NCBI RefSeq assembly: GCF_964355755.1
Contig: NC_092677.1
Span: forward strand, 12,668,601-12,732,600
Direction: 5' to 3'
DNA: 64,000 nt
From: Antedon mediterranea
Lineage: Eukaryota; Echinodermata; Crinoidea; Comatulida; Antedonidae
This document shows, one piece after another, positions 25,061 through 37,189 of this stretch; the stretch's first letter is position 1; the number at the start of each line of letters is the position of its first letter. Made by a program: the position numbers and the translations under genes. The notes below the pieces were generated by a model. It did no database searches and was not told where the DNA came from. It worked only from the letters and a program-made list of their open reading frames with translations.

Positions 25061-25565
25061 CAATTTTAATGTTTATTTATCTTCCAAACTGTTGATAATT
25101 GTACATTTTGAAGAAATATTAAATGTTTTTAGATCGCTCTGCATCTTTGGGATTTTAATTCATAAATAGAGCAGTAAAATCAGTCATTAAATAGTATTTT
25201 ATTGATATAGAAATTGAAAAGCAAAGCTAGAAAATGATAAATGTTTAATAAACACTAAGAAAATCGTGAAAAAAACTGTTAAAATTAAATAAATATTTAT
25301 CGATTTAATTTAAATGAAAGATGTTTTATTTCTTTGGCTACTAAAAGTACAAAACTTTTAAAGGAAATTTATCAAAATGGAAATAAATACAACCGGAATA
25401 CAATTAATATAATATTTTAAAAAACTATAATTAAAAATATGGATATCAAATTCTACAGCTGTAAAATATTAAACTATTATATTGTGAAATGAGAATCGGA
25501 AATTATTTTATTGATTGTAAAGATTTCAAGCATTTATATTGTTTTAAGAAAATTTGTTTACTCCA

Positions 25566-25640
25566 GTGGCACTGCGTCTTGGTTGTTGACATGCTTTACC
25601 AATCCCATGGTCCTGGGTTCAAATCCTGTCCCAATTTTTC
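25566..25640 (+). repeat. tRNA-like SINE head
   Basis: GTGGCACTGCGTCTTGG is A-box-like and GGGTTCAAATCC (25615-25626) is a perfect B box. CCAATTTTT follows. The box spacing is that of a tRNA with a long variable arm. It belongs with the copies at 22189, 23249, 26595 and 32645. Confidence 0.5.
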
Positions 25641-26224
25641 TAACAGCCAATACAGTGCCACAACTAAGACAGTTTAAGCATAGGTTCTAAGGTATCAATA
25701 GGTGAAAGGCAGCAAAGATTGCGTTGCAGCTCAATTTTTACTCCAATAAAACCAGTTCCGTCCATGACGTCATTATATACCACAATGCAGTTCGTTAGGC
25801 GGAAGCACGATTGGATCAAGGTCATGTTTACTTTTTTTCGCATAGCCCAATCCCCAAGATCCGTATTTTCTGCTCAATAGAAACAGGCCCTACGGTTGAC
25901 CTACCAAAGATAGATATGATAAAAAGTTTATAAAAAAAAAACTTGGCATTGGTTACATATCACATAAAATTAATTCAATTTGTCAAAAATAACATGATAC
26001 CTATTTTCAATATTAGAAGTCTTGCTTTACTTAATCAAAACAATGTTCTTAAATGGCATTTAACATTTGTTTTTAGGGCAATTGTCTACTGTATGTACAA
26101 AATTACCATTACATGAAAATTAAAAAGCTTACCCTTATTAGTTTTTGTTGAACTTAACTTGGTAAATTGTTATGTGAATATGGGCTTAGGTCATATCAGT
26201 TCATAAAACAAACTTAGCACGAAC

Positions 26225-26970
26225 TAAGGGATCAATTATGGATTATCGTGGGATGTGTAGATTAGGATAATCCTGTTTATATATTAAGGCTGTTTACTAA
26301 TAGTTAATTTTTTTCTTTATGATTTTGTGGCAACAATTTAATTTCAATTTCTTTTCCCTTCTTTTATTATTACAATCAATATATGATGTATTTTTCATAC
26401 TTTTTTAGTTTAAGTTGATATTTGTGTTGGAAAGTCTGTTACTAATCCAGTAAATCGCAGTGTAGATTAACAGATTAGGACAATCCTGGGGGGATATTTA
26501 GATTAATGATATGAAAATTATGGCTGTTTATTAAATGTTTGAATTTTTAGTAATGTTATAATTTTCCATAACTAGCTTTAGATTCACATGAAAGTCACAG
26601 TAGTATAATGCCAATGTCTGAATATCAAGCAGAAGATTCTGGGTTTGAATCTCAGTTGGCTGCAGCTTTTTCTCATTCTCATAGATTTCCTCTTCACAAC
26701 CACTTAAAAATTAATTAATTATAAAATGTTCAGTAATCATGGGTGGTTTAGCATTTCATTAAGCCTATAAATTTGCTTAACTAATTGTTATATAAACAAA
26801 TTGCTACATCACTACCAAAAGAATTAAACATAATTTACAGATTATGGTCTCAAGTTCATCGAGAAAGGACATCAATAATCAAGTTATACTTAACAAAGAT
26901 TAAGAGATAATACGGATTATCCTAGGATGTGCAGATTACAATAATCATGTCATTTAGTCTTTTTTAAAAA
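26225..26970 (+). repeat. Diverged direct repeats with an inserted tRNA-like element
   Basis: Three diverged copies of a block like ATTATCCTGGGATGTGTAGA followed by TTAGGATAATCCTG start near 26238, 26455 and 26911. Between the second and third, at 26595-26670, lies another tRNA-like sequence (GTAGTATAATGCC, then B box GGGTTTGAATCTC). Confidence 0.5.
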
Positions 26971-27044
26971 CATAACTACTTATTTATTTAAATTTACTAA
27001 GACTACTACACTGAACAAAGCCTATTGATCAAAAACCAATGGAA

Positions 27045-27200
27045 ACATACTCCCATCATGCAGCCTTATAGCTCAATTTTGTTTTGACCTTACCAGGTAC
27101 CCATTTGTACACCTGGGGGAGAGAGGCAAATTTAAGTGTCTTAACTAAGCGTTTGGACTTGAACTTACGATCATTAGTCCAACGTCCAACACACTGTGCC
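27045..27200 (+). repeat. Truncated copy of the 10888-11280 repeat
   Basis: Shares GGAAACATACTCCCA, CAGGTACCCATTTGTACACC and GGGGGAGAGAGGCAAAT with 10978-11075. Confidence 0.7.
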
Positions 27201-27243
27201 ACACGCATAGCATTATTACAATTTAGTATAGGGCCATTATGTA

Positions 27244-27390
27244 AAACTCTGTCTACACCATCAAACTTTATGTGACAAAAAAATATGATTTTTTTGTCAT
27301 ATCACCATCATAATTGGGCATATCACTACCATATTTAGGCACATCACACTTTTGTTGTCAAACTAGTTTGATAGTATAGGACAGAGCTTG
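27244..27390 (-). mobile_element. Palindromic MITE, copy 3, inverted
   Basis: Left end AACTCTGTCTACACCATCAA continues into the arm that is on the right in other copies (CTTTATGTGAC); the right end is AAACTAGTTTGATAGTATAG with ACAGAGCTT. The orientation is therefore opposite to copies 1, 2 and 4. Confidence 0.85.
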
Positions 27391-28129
27391 AGAAAGGCAA
27401 TATTTCAAACTTTGAGAGTTTATAGAATTTTCTTGCCAACTGCTCTGAACTATTTTACAACTTGATTTAATTGTGTTTTTATTTTATGTGTACATTTTAA
27501 TGGTCAAGTAAATATAAATACTATACTGAAAGTTATATTATCAAAACATCTGTTCAAACAGTAAATTCAAAAAGAAATGATCGCAATACAAGTTTAGTTC
27601 TAATCTTGCAATTGGCCAAACTGGCAATTGGCGGATTCAAAATAATTGTCTTCCAAATCTGTTTATAACTCCCCAAATTGTAGAAAATCATAGAAATCTG
27701 CATTTGCTTTAAACCATCGGTCAGTAGTCACTTAAACCCTGGTCACTTACAGTAATTAAATTCATTATGTAGTAAAAAAAATATTCATTAGCTTCTCATC
27801 AATTTCCATGATAATCTACATTGTAAAATTCCAGGTACATCAACAAGTAATTAAGTTGATTAAAAAATATGGAAAAAAAATATTGAAAAACTAATTACAT
27901 TAAAGAAAACAACATATTTTTTGATTATTGGTTATTAGAAAATTGATAGACCAATTAATAACAACTGATTAAAATTGTGTGACTGTAATTGATTGAGTAA
28001 CATTGCAGCATTTTAATGTTGCAGAGTGTCAACTTTTTAATTTATTTTCGTATCAGAATTAATGTTAGTAACTTTAGGTTGTAAGTTGAGTATAATGCTA
28101 TTTTCAATCTATCTAAAACTCTTAAATAT
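27391..28129. other. No gene seen; AT-rich
   Basis: No supported features. Confidence 0.5.
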
Positions 28130-28570
28130 TTCCATACGGGGAGGTGGCGCATTTTTGGGTATATTTTCGAGGGCCTGGTAGCACAAGTGTGGGAAAATAT
28201 GGAGAGTTGGTAGCACAAGTGTGGGAAATGACAGGGTGAAATTAGTAGTTTAAGTCCCTGGCCCGCCCACCCGTGTCAAAATGTCACGATTTATCGCCAA
28301 ATTTTGCAGGTATTTTAGCATACTGGATGCTATAAGCCCGGCTATATAAGCCCATCGCGGGGCCCATCGCTAAATACTTTTGAATAGGACTAGAGTTTTT
28401 GCATCAGCAGAAGAACACGAAAAACATAGCCGGCCGGCGCCACCAGCCTAGGACAAAATCATTCAACTGTGACTCGTTCGTGATTTTGCCATGAACAGTC
28501 TCTTTGGCCATGCGCAGATCATGCCGGGAACCAGTACAAATATTGCGCCCTCTCTGGCGTCTTTTTAGAG
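28130..28570 (+). promoter_or_regulatory. CpG-rich block with TATA-like motif; possible promoter or transposon remnant
   Basis: This is among the most GC- and CpG-rich stretches of the window (CCGGCCGGCGCC, CATCGCGGGGCCCATCGC). TATATAAG lies at 28343-28350 in a GC-rich setting, about 30 bp ahead of possible start sequence. Downstream, 28491-28568 is a 25-codon frame starting MNSLFGHAQI after a favourable GCC context. A 21-bp direct repeat (TGGTAGCACAAGTGTGGGAA) at 28176 and 28208 argues for a repeat or transposon origin instead. I cannot separate the two. Confidence 0.35.
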
Positions 28571-29497
28571 AACACTGGATTTTGGTAAATGGTAGTTCAA
28601 GTCCGTGGAGATTAGAGGGGATATTATACTCATCATATACAGTTTTTTATTACAAGATTGTTTAAGATTTAATAATATGCATTGTTAGACATTTAATCGA
28701 TTGTTAAAAATCAGTAATGTGGGATTGGTCTACGTTCTTGCAGACAAACAGAAAACTTTTAACAGGTAGATCACATTATAAATCATTAATGTCTGTGTTC
28801 TATTTTCTGCATTGAAAAAACTTGTAAGAAAATGTGGGAAAGAATGAGAAAAGAAAAAGAACATTAACCTTACATTTATTAACACTAAATTATATTAGAT
28901 AATTATCAGTTACAGTATTAACAAATTCAGTACTGGGTTTTTGCTCACAAAGTATAGAAAACTCAACAGGTATTGAATTTTGTATCATTTATTAATATCA
29001 ATGATCTATTTTCTGTATCACAAAAAAAAAAACAACTTGGGACAGACTGAGCAAAAGGAAAAGAACATCCCTTACATTCATTAACGATGGCTATGGCTAC
29101 AATTAGCAAATGAAGCACTTTGACATAGTCACATATCACCACAGGCCATAGTCACAAAGCATACAATCAGCTTTAAAATGGCGGGAATTTACATAATCTA
29201 CTGAAATACGTGTGAAATAATTAATTTGCGGTGCATCAAAAATAAATTTGTACTCTTATGAAACATTTTTTTAGTGAATTGTACTTTTATATTGAATTTA
29301 TAAATTGTACTTTTCTTTAAGTTGATAAACTGAAAATTAATTTCATATCTTTGAGTTAAGTTATTGAATTTAATCCATTAAATAAATTTAAGGGTTAGAT
29401 AATCAAAAATAGGTTTTCAATTAGATCAAAAATGCAAAGCAAATGCTGATGTTGTTCTTGCCGTCTATTCAAAGTGGTGAAGTACACGCAGAAAATA
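28571..29497. other. No gene seen; AT-rich
   Basis: No supported features. Confidence 0.5.
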
Positions 29498-29512
29498 CCG
29501 CTAGATGGCGCT
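29498..29512 (+). promoter_or_regulatory. CTCF-like motif CCGCTAGATGGCGCT
   Basis: It matches the core of the bilaterian CTCF consensus (CCASYAGRKGGCR) at nearly every position. It stands alone in AT-rich DNA. It is a sequence match only. Confidence 0.45.
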
Positions 29513-29734
29513 ATTCGTTTATACAAAAGAGGAATTTTGGCACCATCTCATTACCGAACAATATATTTTTTAAACTTCTGTATTTTTTATCCATATACTG
29601 TAATCCAATGAGATTATTTTTCTAATGTAATTTATTTATATTGTATAAAAAAAATTATTTAGATGAAAAAAACGGTAGCAGTGAAGTTTTTTAAGCATAA
29701 ACAATAAATATATAAATTCAAAGGCAAATTATTA

Positions 29735-29970
29735 CTGAAAAAATGACAATGTTGTGGGTATCAGTGGCTGGATCTCAATGGAGATAACAAAAATAAGCAC
29801 TGAAAAAATGACAATGCTGTGGGTATCAGTTGTTGGATCTCAATGGAGATTTTAAAAAAAGCACTGAAAAAATGACAATGCTGTGTGTATCAGTGGCTGG
29901 ATTTCAATGGAGATAACAAAAAAAAAGCACTGAAAAAATGACAATGCTGTGGGTGGATCTCAAGGGAGAT
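29735..29970 (+). repeat. 65-bp tandem repeat, about 3.6 copies
   Basis: Units at 29735-29799, 29800-29863, 29864-29929 and partial 29930-29970 each begin CTGAAAAAATGACAATG and carry GGATCTCAATGGAGAT. A diverged unit sits at 30255-30310. A related head (ATAAATCCAAAGGCAAATTA, CTGAAAAAATG) occurs at 11430-11460, so the array grew from a dispersed element. Confidence 0.85.
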
Positions 29971-30399
29971 TGATTGATTGATTGTTTTTTAAATGGACAA
30001 TAAAGTATATATGACTATGACTATAAGACTATGAAGATAAGGCCCACATAAAAGTTTTGTGTTCCAACTTATTAAAAGATAATTCATAAAATGTTTGTGT
30101 TCCAACTTATACAAGATAGTCATAGGTCTGTTCAAATGCATTACAAGATAGTCATAAGGTTAGTGTTTGAACTTAATATTACAAATTAAGTGTCCAAATA
30201 TACAAATACATTAGCAAATAAAAAGATTACATAATATATTGTCGAAAAAAAAAAGAACTGAAAAAAATGAAAATGTTTTGTGTATCACTATCAGTGACTG
30301 AATCTCAATGGAAAAACAACTAACTTTTTAATTTAAAAGAAAACAATTTTGTAGGCGTAAACAATACAACTCATTTTCAATTGTAAATACTGCTATGAA

Positions 30400-30730
30400 T
30401 TAGTGACATGCATAGTGTATTCTTGCACAAACGGAAAGCATTATTAACACTGACATGTGTCTGATCACATTACTGTGTGCATGTGTATGTTACAATCATG
30501 AGGAAAGTGATGTTGCGTGTTGTAGACACATGTGGATGGTTCTGTCTACTACATATGTACGCACATTACCAACAATATGTCAAGTAACATTAAGAGCAAA
30601 TATATTGTTGTGCTCACATGTGTTCTATGTTCATAGCACACATGTTCTTTTTCCCCCATTGTCTATCGATAAGATTGGTGAGTGAAAACTCTGTGTGTAT
30701 TAGTGGAACATAAAATAATATTTGCACACT
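30400..30730. promoter_or_regulatory. Cluster of CACATGTG / CATGTG E-box motifs
   Basis: ACATGTG-type sites lie near 30453, 30480, 30528, 30616 and 30645 in about 200 bp, several as full CACATGTG palindromes. They could be decayed (TG)n/(CA)n sequence or a bHLH-bound element. A frame of 76 codons crosses the block; it could end at GTGAGT (30676), but no acceptor is convincing. Confidence 0.3.
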
Positions 30731-31366
30731 TACCTTATGTGCACACAATATGTTTTAGATAAGGAACAGTAATAGTTCTAGATAGATACAGAGGAGTTAC
30801 ATTTTTTTGAAGTCATGATATTCAGTAGGAGTGGGGAAGTTTACTATTCTCTTGAAGTTACCTTCTTCACTGGTTTAAACTAAAAGAAAAACATTAATGA
30901 AGTTGTTCATTTGGTTCCCTTATGAACATTTATTTAACTTTACAGATAGAAAATCAGAATATGTTTTTACATTCAGTATGTTCTTAAATCTCATAAAAAA
31001 TACCTTTTTCTTAATTTACTATTTTTTAAAACCAGTTGGCACAGTGTATGTTCTCTTGAATACAGCAATATAAACAAAATGAAAATAATAATTAATTTTA
31101 ATTATTACTATAATATTATATATTGATTATTAATATTATTGATCAAATATTGATCTTTGAAATGGAAATAATATTTTCATCTTTTGAGCTATCCTATAAT
31201 TTAATTCTATAGCTTTTGTAATTTCTAATATTTTGATACTAAAAATTGGTCAAAGATTTGATATGAGATTGGAGATGAAAAGCTTAACTGTCCCCTTTGA
31301 TTCTCAACTGGTAATTTCAGTACATTTTCTATATTTATTTGTGCTAACTGTCCATTACAACACCAG

Positions 31367-31467
31367 TCGGCTATCGTTACCTGAACGTGAAGTTCATGCT
31401 ATTTATAACTTCAAAGTCTCATTATCGTCTAAAGATTGCCGGCATTATGTGTCAGAATTATCATTAT
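31367..31467 (+). CDS. Probable internal exon of an unrecognised plus-strand gene
   Basis: The acceptor is a long pyrimidine tract ending ACTGTCCATTACAACACCAG; the donor is the consensus GTAAGTATC. Only one frame is open, starting in phase 2 and ending in phase 1, with 33 codons: RLSLPEREVHAIYN, then FKVSLSSKDCRHYVSELSL. Codon content and composition look like a folded protein and the block is more GC-rich than its surroundings. I do not recognise the protein. It cannot splice directly to the exon at 51329, because the joined codon would be TAA, so other exons or a different gene are needed. The longer frame from 31233 is this exon plus intron read-through. Confidence 0.5.
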
Positions 31468-32457
31468 GTAAGTATCTAAAGATTCCGATAATTTTCTTTC
31501 TATACATACCAATCAAAAGATAAAATACAAGGACTTTAACATAATATTTCGGGACCCAATGCTAAAACAAGGAGGGGATCATGCAAAAAAGGAATGACAG
31601 TTAAATTAATTCAAGTAATTTAATGGAATAATTGGTATGTTAAACTTTCTTAAAGATAATTTTTCTAGTTTTGTTATTTTCTTGTTTCATTATATAATTA
31701 GCCGATGCTTGGTACTTTATCTCTATTATTTAAACGTTAAGGTTTAAACCTATTTTACAGGCATCACATGTGATACATATGCAACACTGTAACATATAAT
31801 TTTTCTATGACACTGGCCAAATTATAATACGGAGATACAGTACATAGAATTACAGAATTTTTTACTATGAATATAATATGGACCAAAGCATTTATGTGTC
31901 AAAATTCTTTTTATCAAACCAATTTGATAAATTATGAGATTAGATTCATTCGTACCATTGGTTTGATAAATAGAATTGTTTACACATTGTTAATTACAAA
32001 CCAGATGAACATTTACAATAAAAAACATTTTTTTTATATTTTTTTTAAAAAGATGTATAATACATGTTGGTTACAAGCTTTTATTTAAATTGGGATGATG
32101 ATGATGAAGGAATCACTAGCATGATTCGTGAGAAAATTGATTGTTTTATTCAGTACATGTTGTAAAGGTTATTATTGTTTGTTTGTATGAGCATTCCTTA
32201 CTCCAGACAAGTTGTAATTATCGTTTATCTCTGTCAGGCTACCATTCCACGTGGCCTTGGAATAATTAGTAATTACTTCACGACAGTTGATGATAAGTAA
32301 GGTTTTAAAAAAAAATGTTTATAAAAAATAAAATAAAATAAATTTGCTTTGTTTTCTTTATTATTTAGGCAAATTGCCAAGGATAACCATTATAATTATT
32401 CACGATTTTTCTTAAAAGTGGCAATCCTGTCACAGGACAAACATATTTATAAGATGC
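31468..32457. other. No gene seen; AT-rich
   Basis: No exon with good junctions was found on either strand. Confidence 0.45.
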
Positions 32458-32616
32458 TTAAGCTATATCTACACTATCAAACTAGTTTGACAAAAGTGTA
32501 ATATGCCCAAATATGATAGTGATATGCCCAATTGTGGTAGTGATATGGTGTCATCTTGTTCATGGGCACATCAGAATTTGTTGTCACATAAAGTTTGATA
32601 GTGTAGACAGAGCTTA
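32458..32616 (+). mobile_element. Palindromic MITE, copy 4
   Basis: Ends AGCTATATCTACACTATCAA and TTTGATAGTGTAGACAGAGC; the internal CCAAATATGATAGTGATATG block is partly duplicated, making this the longest copy. Confidence 0.85.
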
Positions 32617-32644
32617 AGTAGAGTTAGCTTTTTTTTGTAATGAG

Positions 32645-32714
32645 AAAAATCTTTAACATCTGACAGGATTTGAACCCAAGGCACCGTGATTGGTAGGTGA
32701 GCATCTCAACCACC
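32645..32714 (-). repeat. tRNA-like SINE head, best-preserved copy
   Basis: On the minus strand GGTGGTTGAGATGCTCACC resembles an A box and D arm of a tRNA with a long variable region, and GGGTTCAAATCC is a perfect B box about 30 bases later. The acceptor stem does not close well, so a functional tRNA is unlikely. Confidence 0.55.
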
Positions 32715-33539
32715 AAAAGTAATCTAAACCTTAAATCAGGCTACAATATTTTTATACTTTTCAACACATTGGTAATAATCTCTGGCTATGACATGAATAA
32801 ATATATGTATATATTTTCTATAAAAAGAATAAAAGTTTTACCTACACTCCGGTCATTATGATCAGCCTAGTTTGCAAGCCTTAATCATAAGCATACTCAA
32901 TGTATTATCTATATTAAGCTGAGAAAATATATATGACAATTGAAGATCGAGAGAAAAAATTCAAGACGAATCGGAATTAATCCAAGTATTTTTATCGTAC
33001 ATTTTATGCTATCGCTTCTGTCTGTATAATTTGAATCTTAAGATTGATAACAAAATAAAATCCTAATTCAGTAATAGAAAGTAGTAACTGATTCCAACTC
33101 ACTATTAATATATTTCTATATAGTTTTTTTTAATATATATATATATTTTTTATTGTAATCTCAATACTTAGAATTGGCAGGTTTCTTGCTGTATGTCATT
33201 CAGTTGTAAATAAATATAAATTGGAAATATTAAAATATCAAAATTAGTGAAATATATTTTTTTTCTAAAGTCAAATAAATTTTCTATATTAAACTACTTT
33301 TTTCTTTTTGAATAAACTTAATGAACTGCTTAGAAATATGTTTAAATTCTAAGAATCATTATAGTTACTATAGGTTAAGTGTAAACAGTGTTGAAAAATA
33401 ATGTGAAGATAATATTTATAATAGAAATAATATTTTGAAAATGTAATTTAAAAAATTTGGATTTAGATGAGCAAAAGGATTACTTTAGGATGTTTAACAG
33501 GTAATTCACCCATAAGGTAATATGTATAATTTCTAGTTT
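32715..33539. other. No gene seen; very AT-rich
   Basis: Contains an (AT)n run near 33137-33148. Nothing else is supported. Confidence 0.5.
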
Positions 33540-33860
33540 TGTTTTCTACGAACGATTAAATACACGGTTTAAGATGGCGTCTGTTCTTAATTGATTAAAA
33601 ATGTTGATTCATAATTTAAGTGATTTTGACCTTGACGGAATCCATGTCGCATCCCAGAACAAATGAAAACATTTGCTAAAGATAATTCTTTTCATGATGC
33701 TACTATCATTTAACTCGTTGCTATGACTACGGCCGCTCATAATGAGAAGAAGAAGTTGAATTGGAGCGCACTGAATGTGAATTTGTTAATTTGTTTTCAT
33801 TACCAAAGGATCAAATTGAGATTAAAGTAGCAGATTTTAGCTTTAAATAAGTTGCCTAAT
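33540..33860. promoter_or_regulatory. Higher-complexity island with a nuclear-receptor half-site
   Basis: TGACCTTGA at 33628-33636 is the reverse complement of the extended half-site TCAAGGTCA bound by monomeric receptors of the ERR/SF-1 type. The block is non-repetitive and has CpGs (CTACGGCCGCTCATAATGAG). No exon is seen. Function is inferred. Confidence 0.35.
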
Positions 33861-34297
33861 GGACAGTAAAAGAAAAACCCATCTCCTTATCAACAAATGT
33901 ACTTAATTGAAAGAAAAAGAAAATATACATTTTAAATCAATTATAAAAATAATTATCTTCAACAAAAACAATTTAAAAAGATGCTTTTGTTTCTAATTCA
34001 ATTTCAAATTATTTGCACAAACATACATCTAGTAACATATGTGAAATATAATAAAACAAAGTATCCGGATGTATACACAGACTAAAAGTTTTTTGTCTTT
34101 TTATTGCATGGGAGGGACGAAGGGGGGAAGAGGACCGGGTTTCTGTGTGTGCTTTTTAAAGTCATAAAGTCAGAAGACTTTAGGAAATAGTTATACATTG
34201 TCATTATTCGTTAAATATTTTATATGAAAAAACAAATAAAAAATGCATGGCAATAATAATATAGATATACTATTGTACGTGATTCAATGAACTTGGA

Positions 34298-34312
34298 CTG
34301 TAGAGGGCGCAC
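34298..34312 (+). promoter_or_regulatory. CTCF-like core CTGTAGAGGGCGCAC
   Basis: The GAGGGCGC core resembles the CTCF consensus. Related cores occur at 11643, 19012, 28544 (minus) and 44236. Confidence 0.3.
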
Positions 34313-34719
34313 ATTTATTTTTGAACTGAGACAGGTTTATTTCTTTCTAAAACAAATAAAATGATTATATAATATTTAAATCTAAATACATATATTTTCA
34401 AATATAATATAGTGATGAAATTTGATATAAATTTTACTAATACCAGAAGTTAATGAATAAAAGAGTTTTGAAAAATGATAAATAGTACAATATAATAGAA
34501 AATGTAATTAAATATACAATTAGAAACTGAAATCACTAAACCCAAAATGTGGTTCGGTCTGTTTTACATTAGAAATCAGTGCACAGTTTAGTTTGGATTT
34601 AATAATTATATATATAGGGCCAATGTGTAACTCTACCCAAGTAAACGATACAAACTGAACATACCAAATATCATGTCAGTTACCTACACAGTGTAAGCTG
34701 TAATATTATTATAATCACA

Positions 34720-35830
34720 AAACGAGATTAGAAACGGTCTCTAGCGAACGAAATTGAACCAGTGATTGCTCATTTGGCCCGCATTCCGCACTGTTTTCCT
34801 TTCATCAAACTAATGAAGTGTCCATATAAATAAGCACGGTGAGCCGATTGACGAGCAACTTGCTAATTGTTATGTTGTTATTCCAGAGTAGAGGATCTCG
34901 GTTGGATACCAGACGGTGAATCGGTTGATGATCTATAAACAAAGTTTGGAATGTTTGGGACATGGTAACGGTAGTGATTAAAACCAAAGCTTAGTTCACC
35001 CCTGTTTTCAAAGCTGTCAGTTGGAATTCATCAGTGTAGATTAACGCAAACAAACCTACCTGGGGTAACTTTTAAATGATGTATCGCGCTTCATTTCACG
35101 ATGAATTAATCCTGTATCATTTCAATTTCACACCTGTATGGAGTCAGGTGACAAGATCAGATACCAAGCATTTAACACCTATATGCAAATGAGGGGTGTT
35201 CTAACAACTACAGGTCTAAGAACATGAACAAATGAAGAAGGTGTCTGGATTAACTGAAAGGAGTAATAATAAAATTAACTGTATTATCATCAGGAAGCTT
35301 TTGACCTAGGAGTCGGGACCCACTCATATTGTTCTTGGACCTAGAACCCGCAAAAAACTATATTGACGTACACTGAATAAACATGACGTAACTAGTTCCC
35401 TGGTCCTAAGTCATCACAAATGGAAAGCTCCTTATTAAGAATTTGAAAAAAAAAAAGTAAAGTAAAATTATGCATGATTGGGTTTGGTTAAGAAACTTTA
35501 TGGGCGTTAAAATGATTCTGCTATGTCTCTGCTGTAATTCTGGTTCAGTTACTGCAGTAGAAACATTTTAACAAAGTCCATAAAGTTTAATTACAGACGC
35601 AAGATCATAAGAACCGCGGATTTATATGAATCTGATATGACGAGATGTTAAAGCCAGTGGTAGTTAAAATGCAACGAGAGATATAGACTACTGCCTGTTG
35701 TGCCGAGACCGTAACAACCGGCGTAATCCGTGTTCTAATGTGCGTATCATGTGGGATAACACTGTAATGATTATACGAAAGTAATATCATGTTGTAGGGG
35801 TCACACTGAGAGCATGTCATTGACCTTATC
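34720..35830. promoter_or_regulatory. Long higher-complexity stretch without a recognisable gene
   Basis: Non-repetitive with moderate GC and many homeodomain-like and paired motifs (GATTGACGAGC, CACACCTGTATGGAGTCAGG, GTCACACTGAGAGCATGTC). Minus-strand open frames at 34805-34987 and 35605-35832 lack splice context. It may hold regulatory DNA or undetected exons. Confidence 0.3.
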
Positions 35831-36059
35831 ATAGTTTACATTATGTTAAAAAAACAAATTTAATTTTCTGTTTACTTTAAAACTTTAAATCTTTTAAGAA
35901 GTATTGCTTAATAAAAATAAATCTAAATTTAAAAAAAATAATAATTAAGTTTAAATAACTACTTTCCTATAATAATAGATTTAATTAAATATATTGATCA
36001 ATTGATCAACAAATCTTATATGTCACATCACATAAGAAACTATAAATAAATATAAATGA

Positions 36060-36330
36060 TACGTAAATATTATGATAAAATCATAATAATGGCGATTATT
36101 TTGATAATAATGATGACGATAATGCTTATGATAACTATATTGATAACAAAAATGAGAAATCAATTCTTATCACAATGAAGATCATGATAACTATATGTTG
36201 ATATTATGATAATGAAAAATGAAATTGATCAATTGATTAATGTACAATAAGGATAATGATAAAAATGATTATTATTATTATTGGATAACTATGATAACAA
36301 TAATTATAATGATATAATACGATAAAATCT
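36060..36330 (+). repeat. Degenerate GATAAT microsatellite
   Basis: Repeated TGATAATGATAA variants without open coding content. Confidence 0.8.
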
Positions 36331-36699
36331 TGATACTGTAAGATTCTCCATTAAAAATAATTAATTATTAGAAAATCCTCATAAGACAAAAAAAAAGACA
36401 TAATGATTTCAACCTTCGATAAAATAAATAAATTTATCATTAATTATTTAATATACTTTACTACTTACCCCTCCAAGGCCGAATGATAATTAATTGTTGT
36501 CGGTAGAACACTAGAGGGAGTATACACAATGAACAGTTTCAAGGTCAACTCCCACAATAGTAATCTTCTATATTATTATATATAACATTTTATAAATTGA
36601 TAATTTTTTTTTCATGACAAGGAGAACATCTCCAAGGATAATGATATCACTTTAAAAATAAGAAAATGTATTCACAAAAAATTATTAATGACCTTGAAG

Positions 36700-36930
36700 A
36701 GAAGCAACGGAATTAGAACAACACATAATAACGATGATTATTTAACGCGCTCTGCGAGTCGTGTGTCGACATGTGCTGAAGTATGCCAGTGTTATACCTA
36801 TATCATTTTTTTACGACGATAAACATCAAAGAGGAGCGACAGAGTTTGCAATCAAAGTAAGGGCAATATGTTGTTAAATGTTCGCATAAGGATTGCCAAG
36901 GGAGCCAACGACATGGTGCTGGAGTCTTGT
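36700..36930. promoter_or_regulatory. Higher-complexity island
   Basis: Contains AACGCGCTCTGCGAGTCGTG and GGGAGCCAACGACATGGTGC in otherwise AT-rich DNA. A minus-strand frame of 91 codons crosses part of it but reads into AT-rich sequence without splice signals. Unassigned. Confidence 0.3.
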
Positions 36931-37189
36931 TTTTCTTTTGTGTACAAATTAGTTTTGATTTCAATGTGTTAAATAAATGATTATAAAGTTTCTTATTAGC
37001 AATACTCTTAGTTATTAAGGAAATCATATAAAATGATATAAAATTTCCTTTCCCTAAATGTTTCATTGAAAATAACATTCATCTTATTCTTACTACAGTA
37101 AGAGGATTAGAAGTATATTTTTTTTAATGCAGATAATAATGCTTAGGTTGGAATAAGGATAGTAATATAAGGCTAATGGCAAGAATAAT

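Noticed and set aside
31233-31523. 96-codon plus-strand frame as a complete gene
   Set aside because: Only 31367-31467 has coding character and it is bounded by splice sites; the rest is intron read-through.
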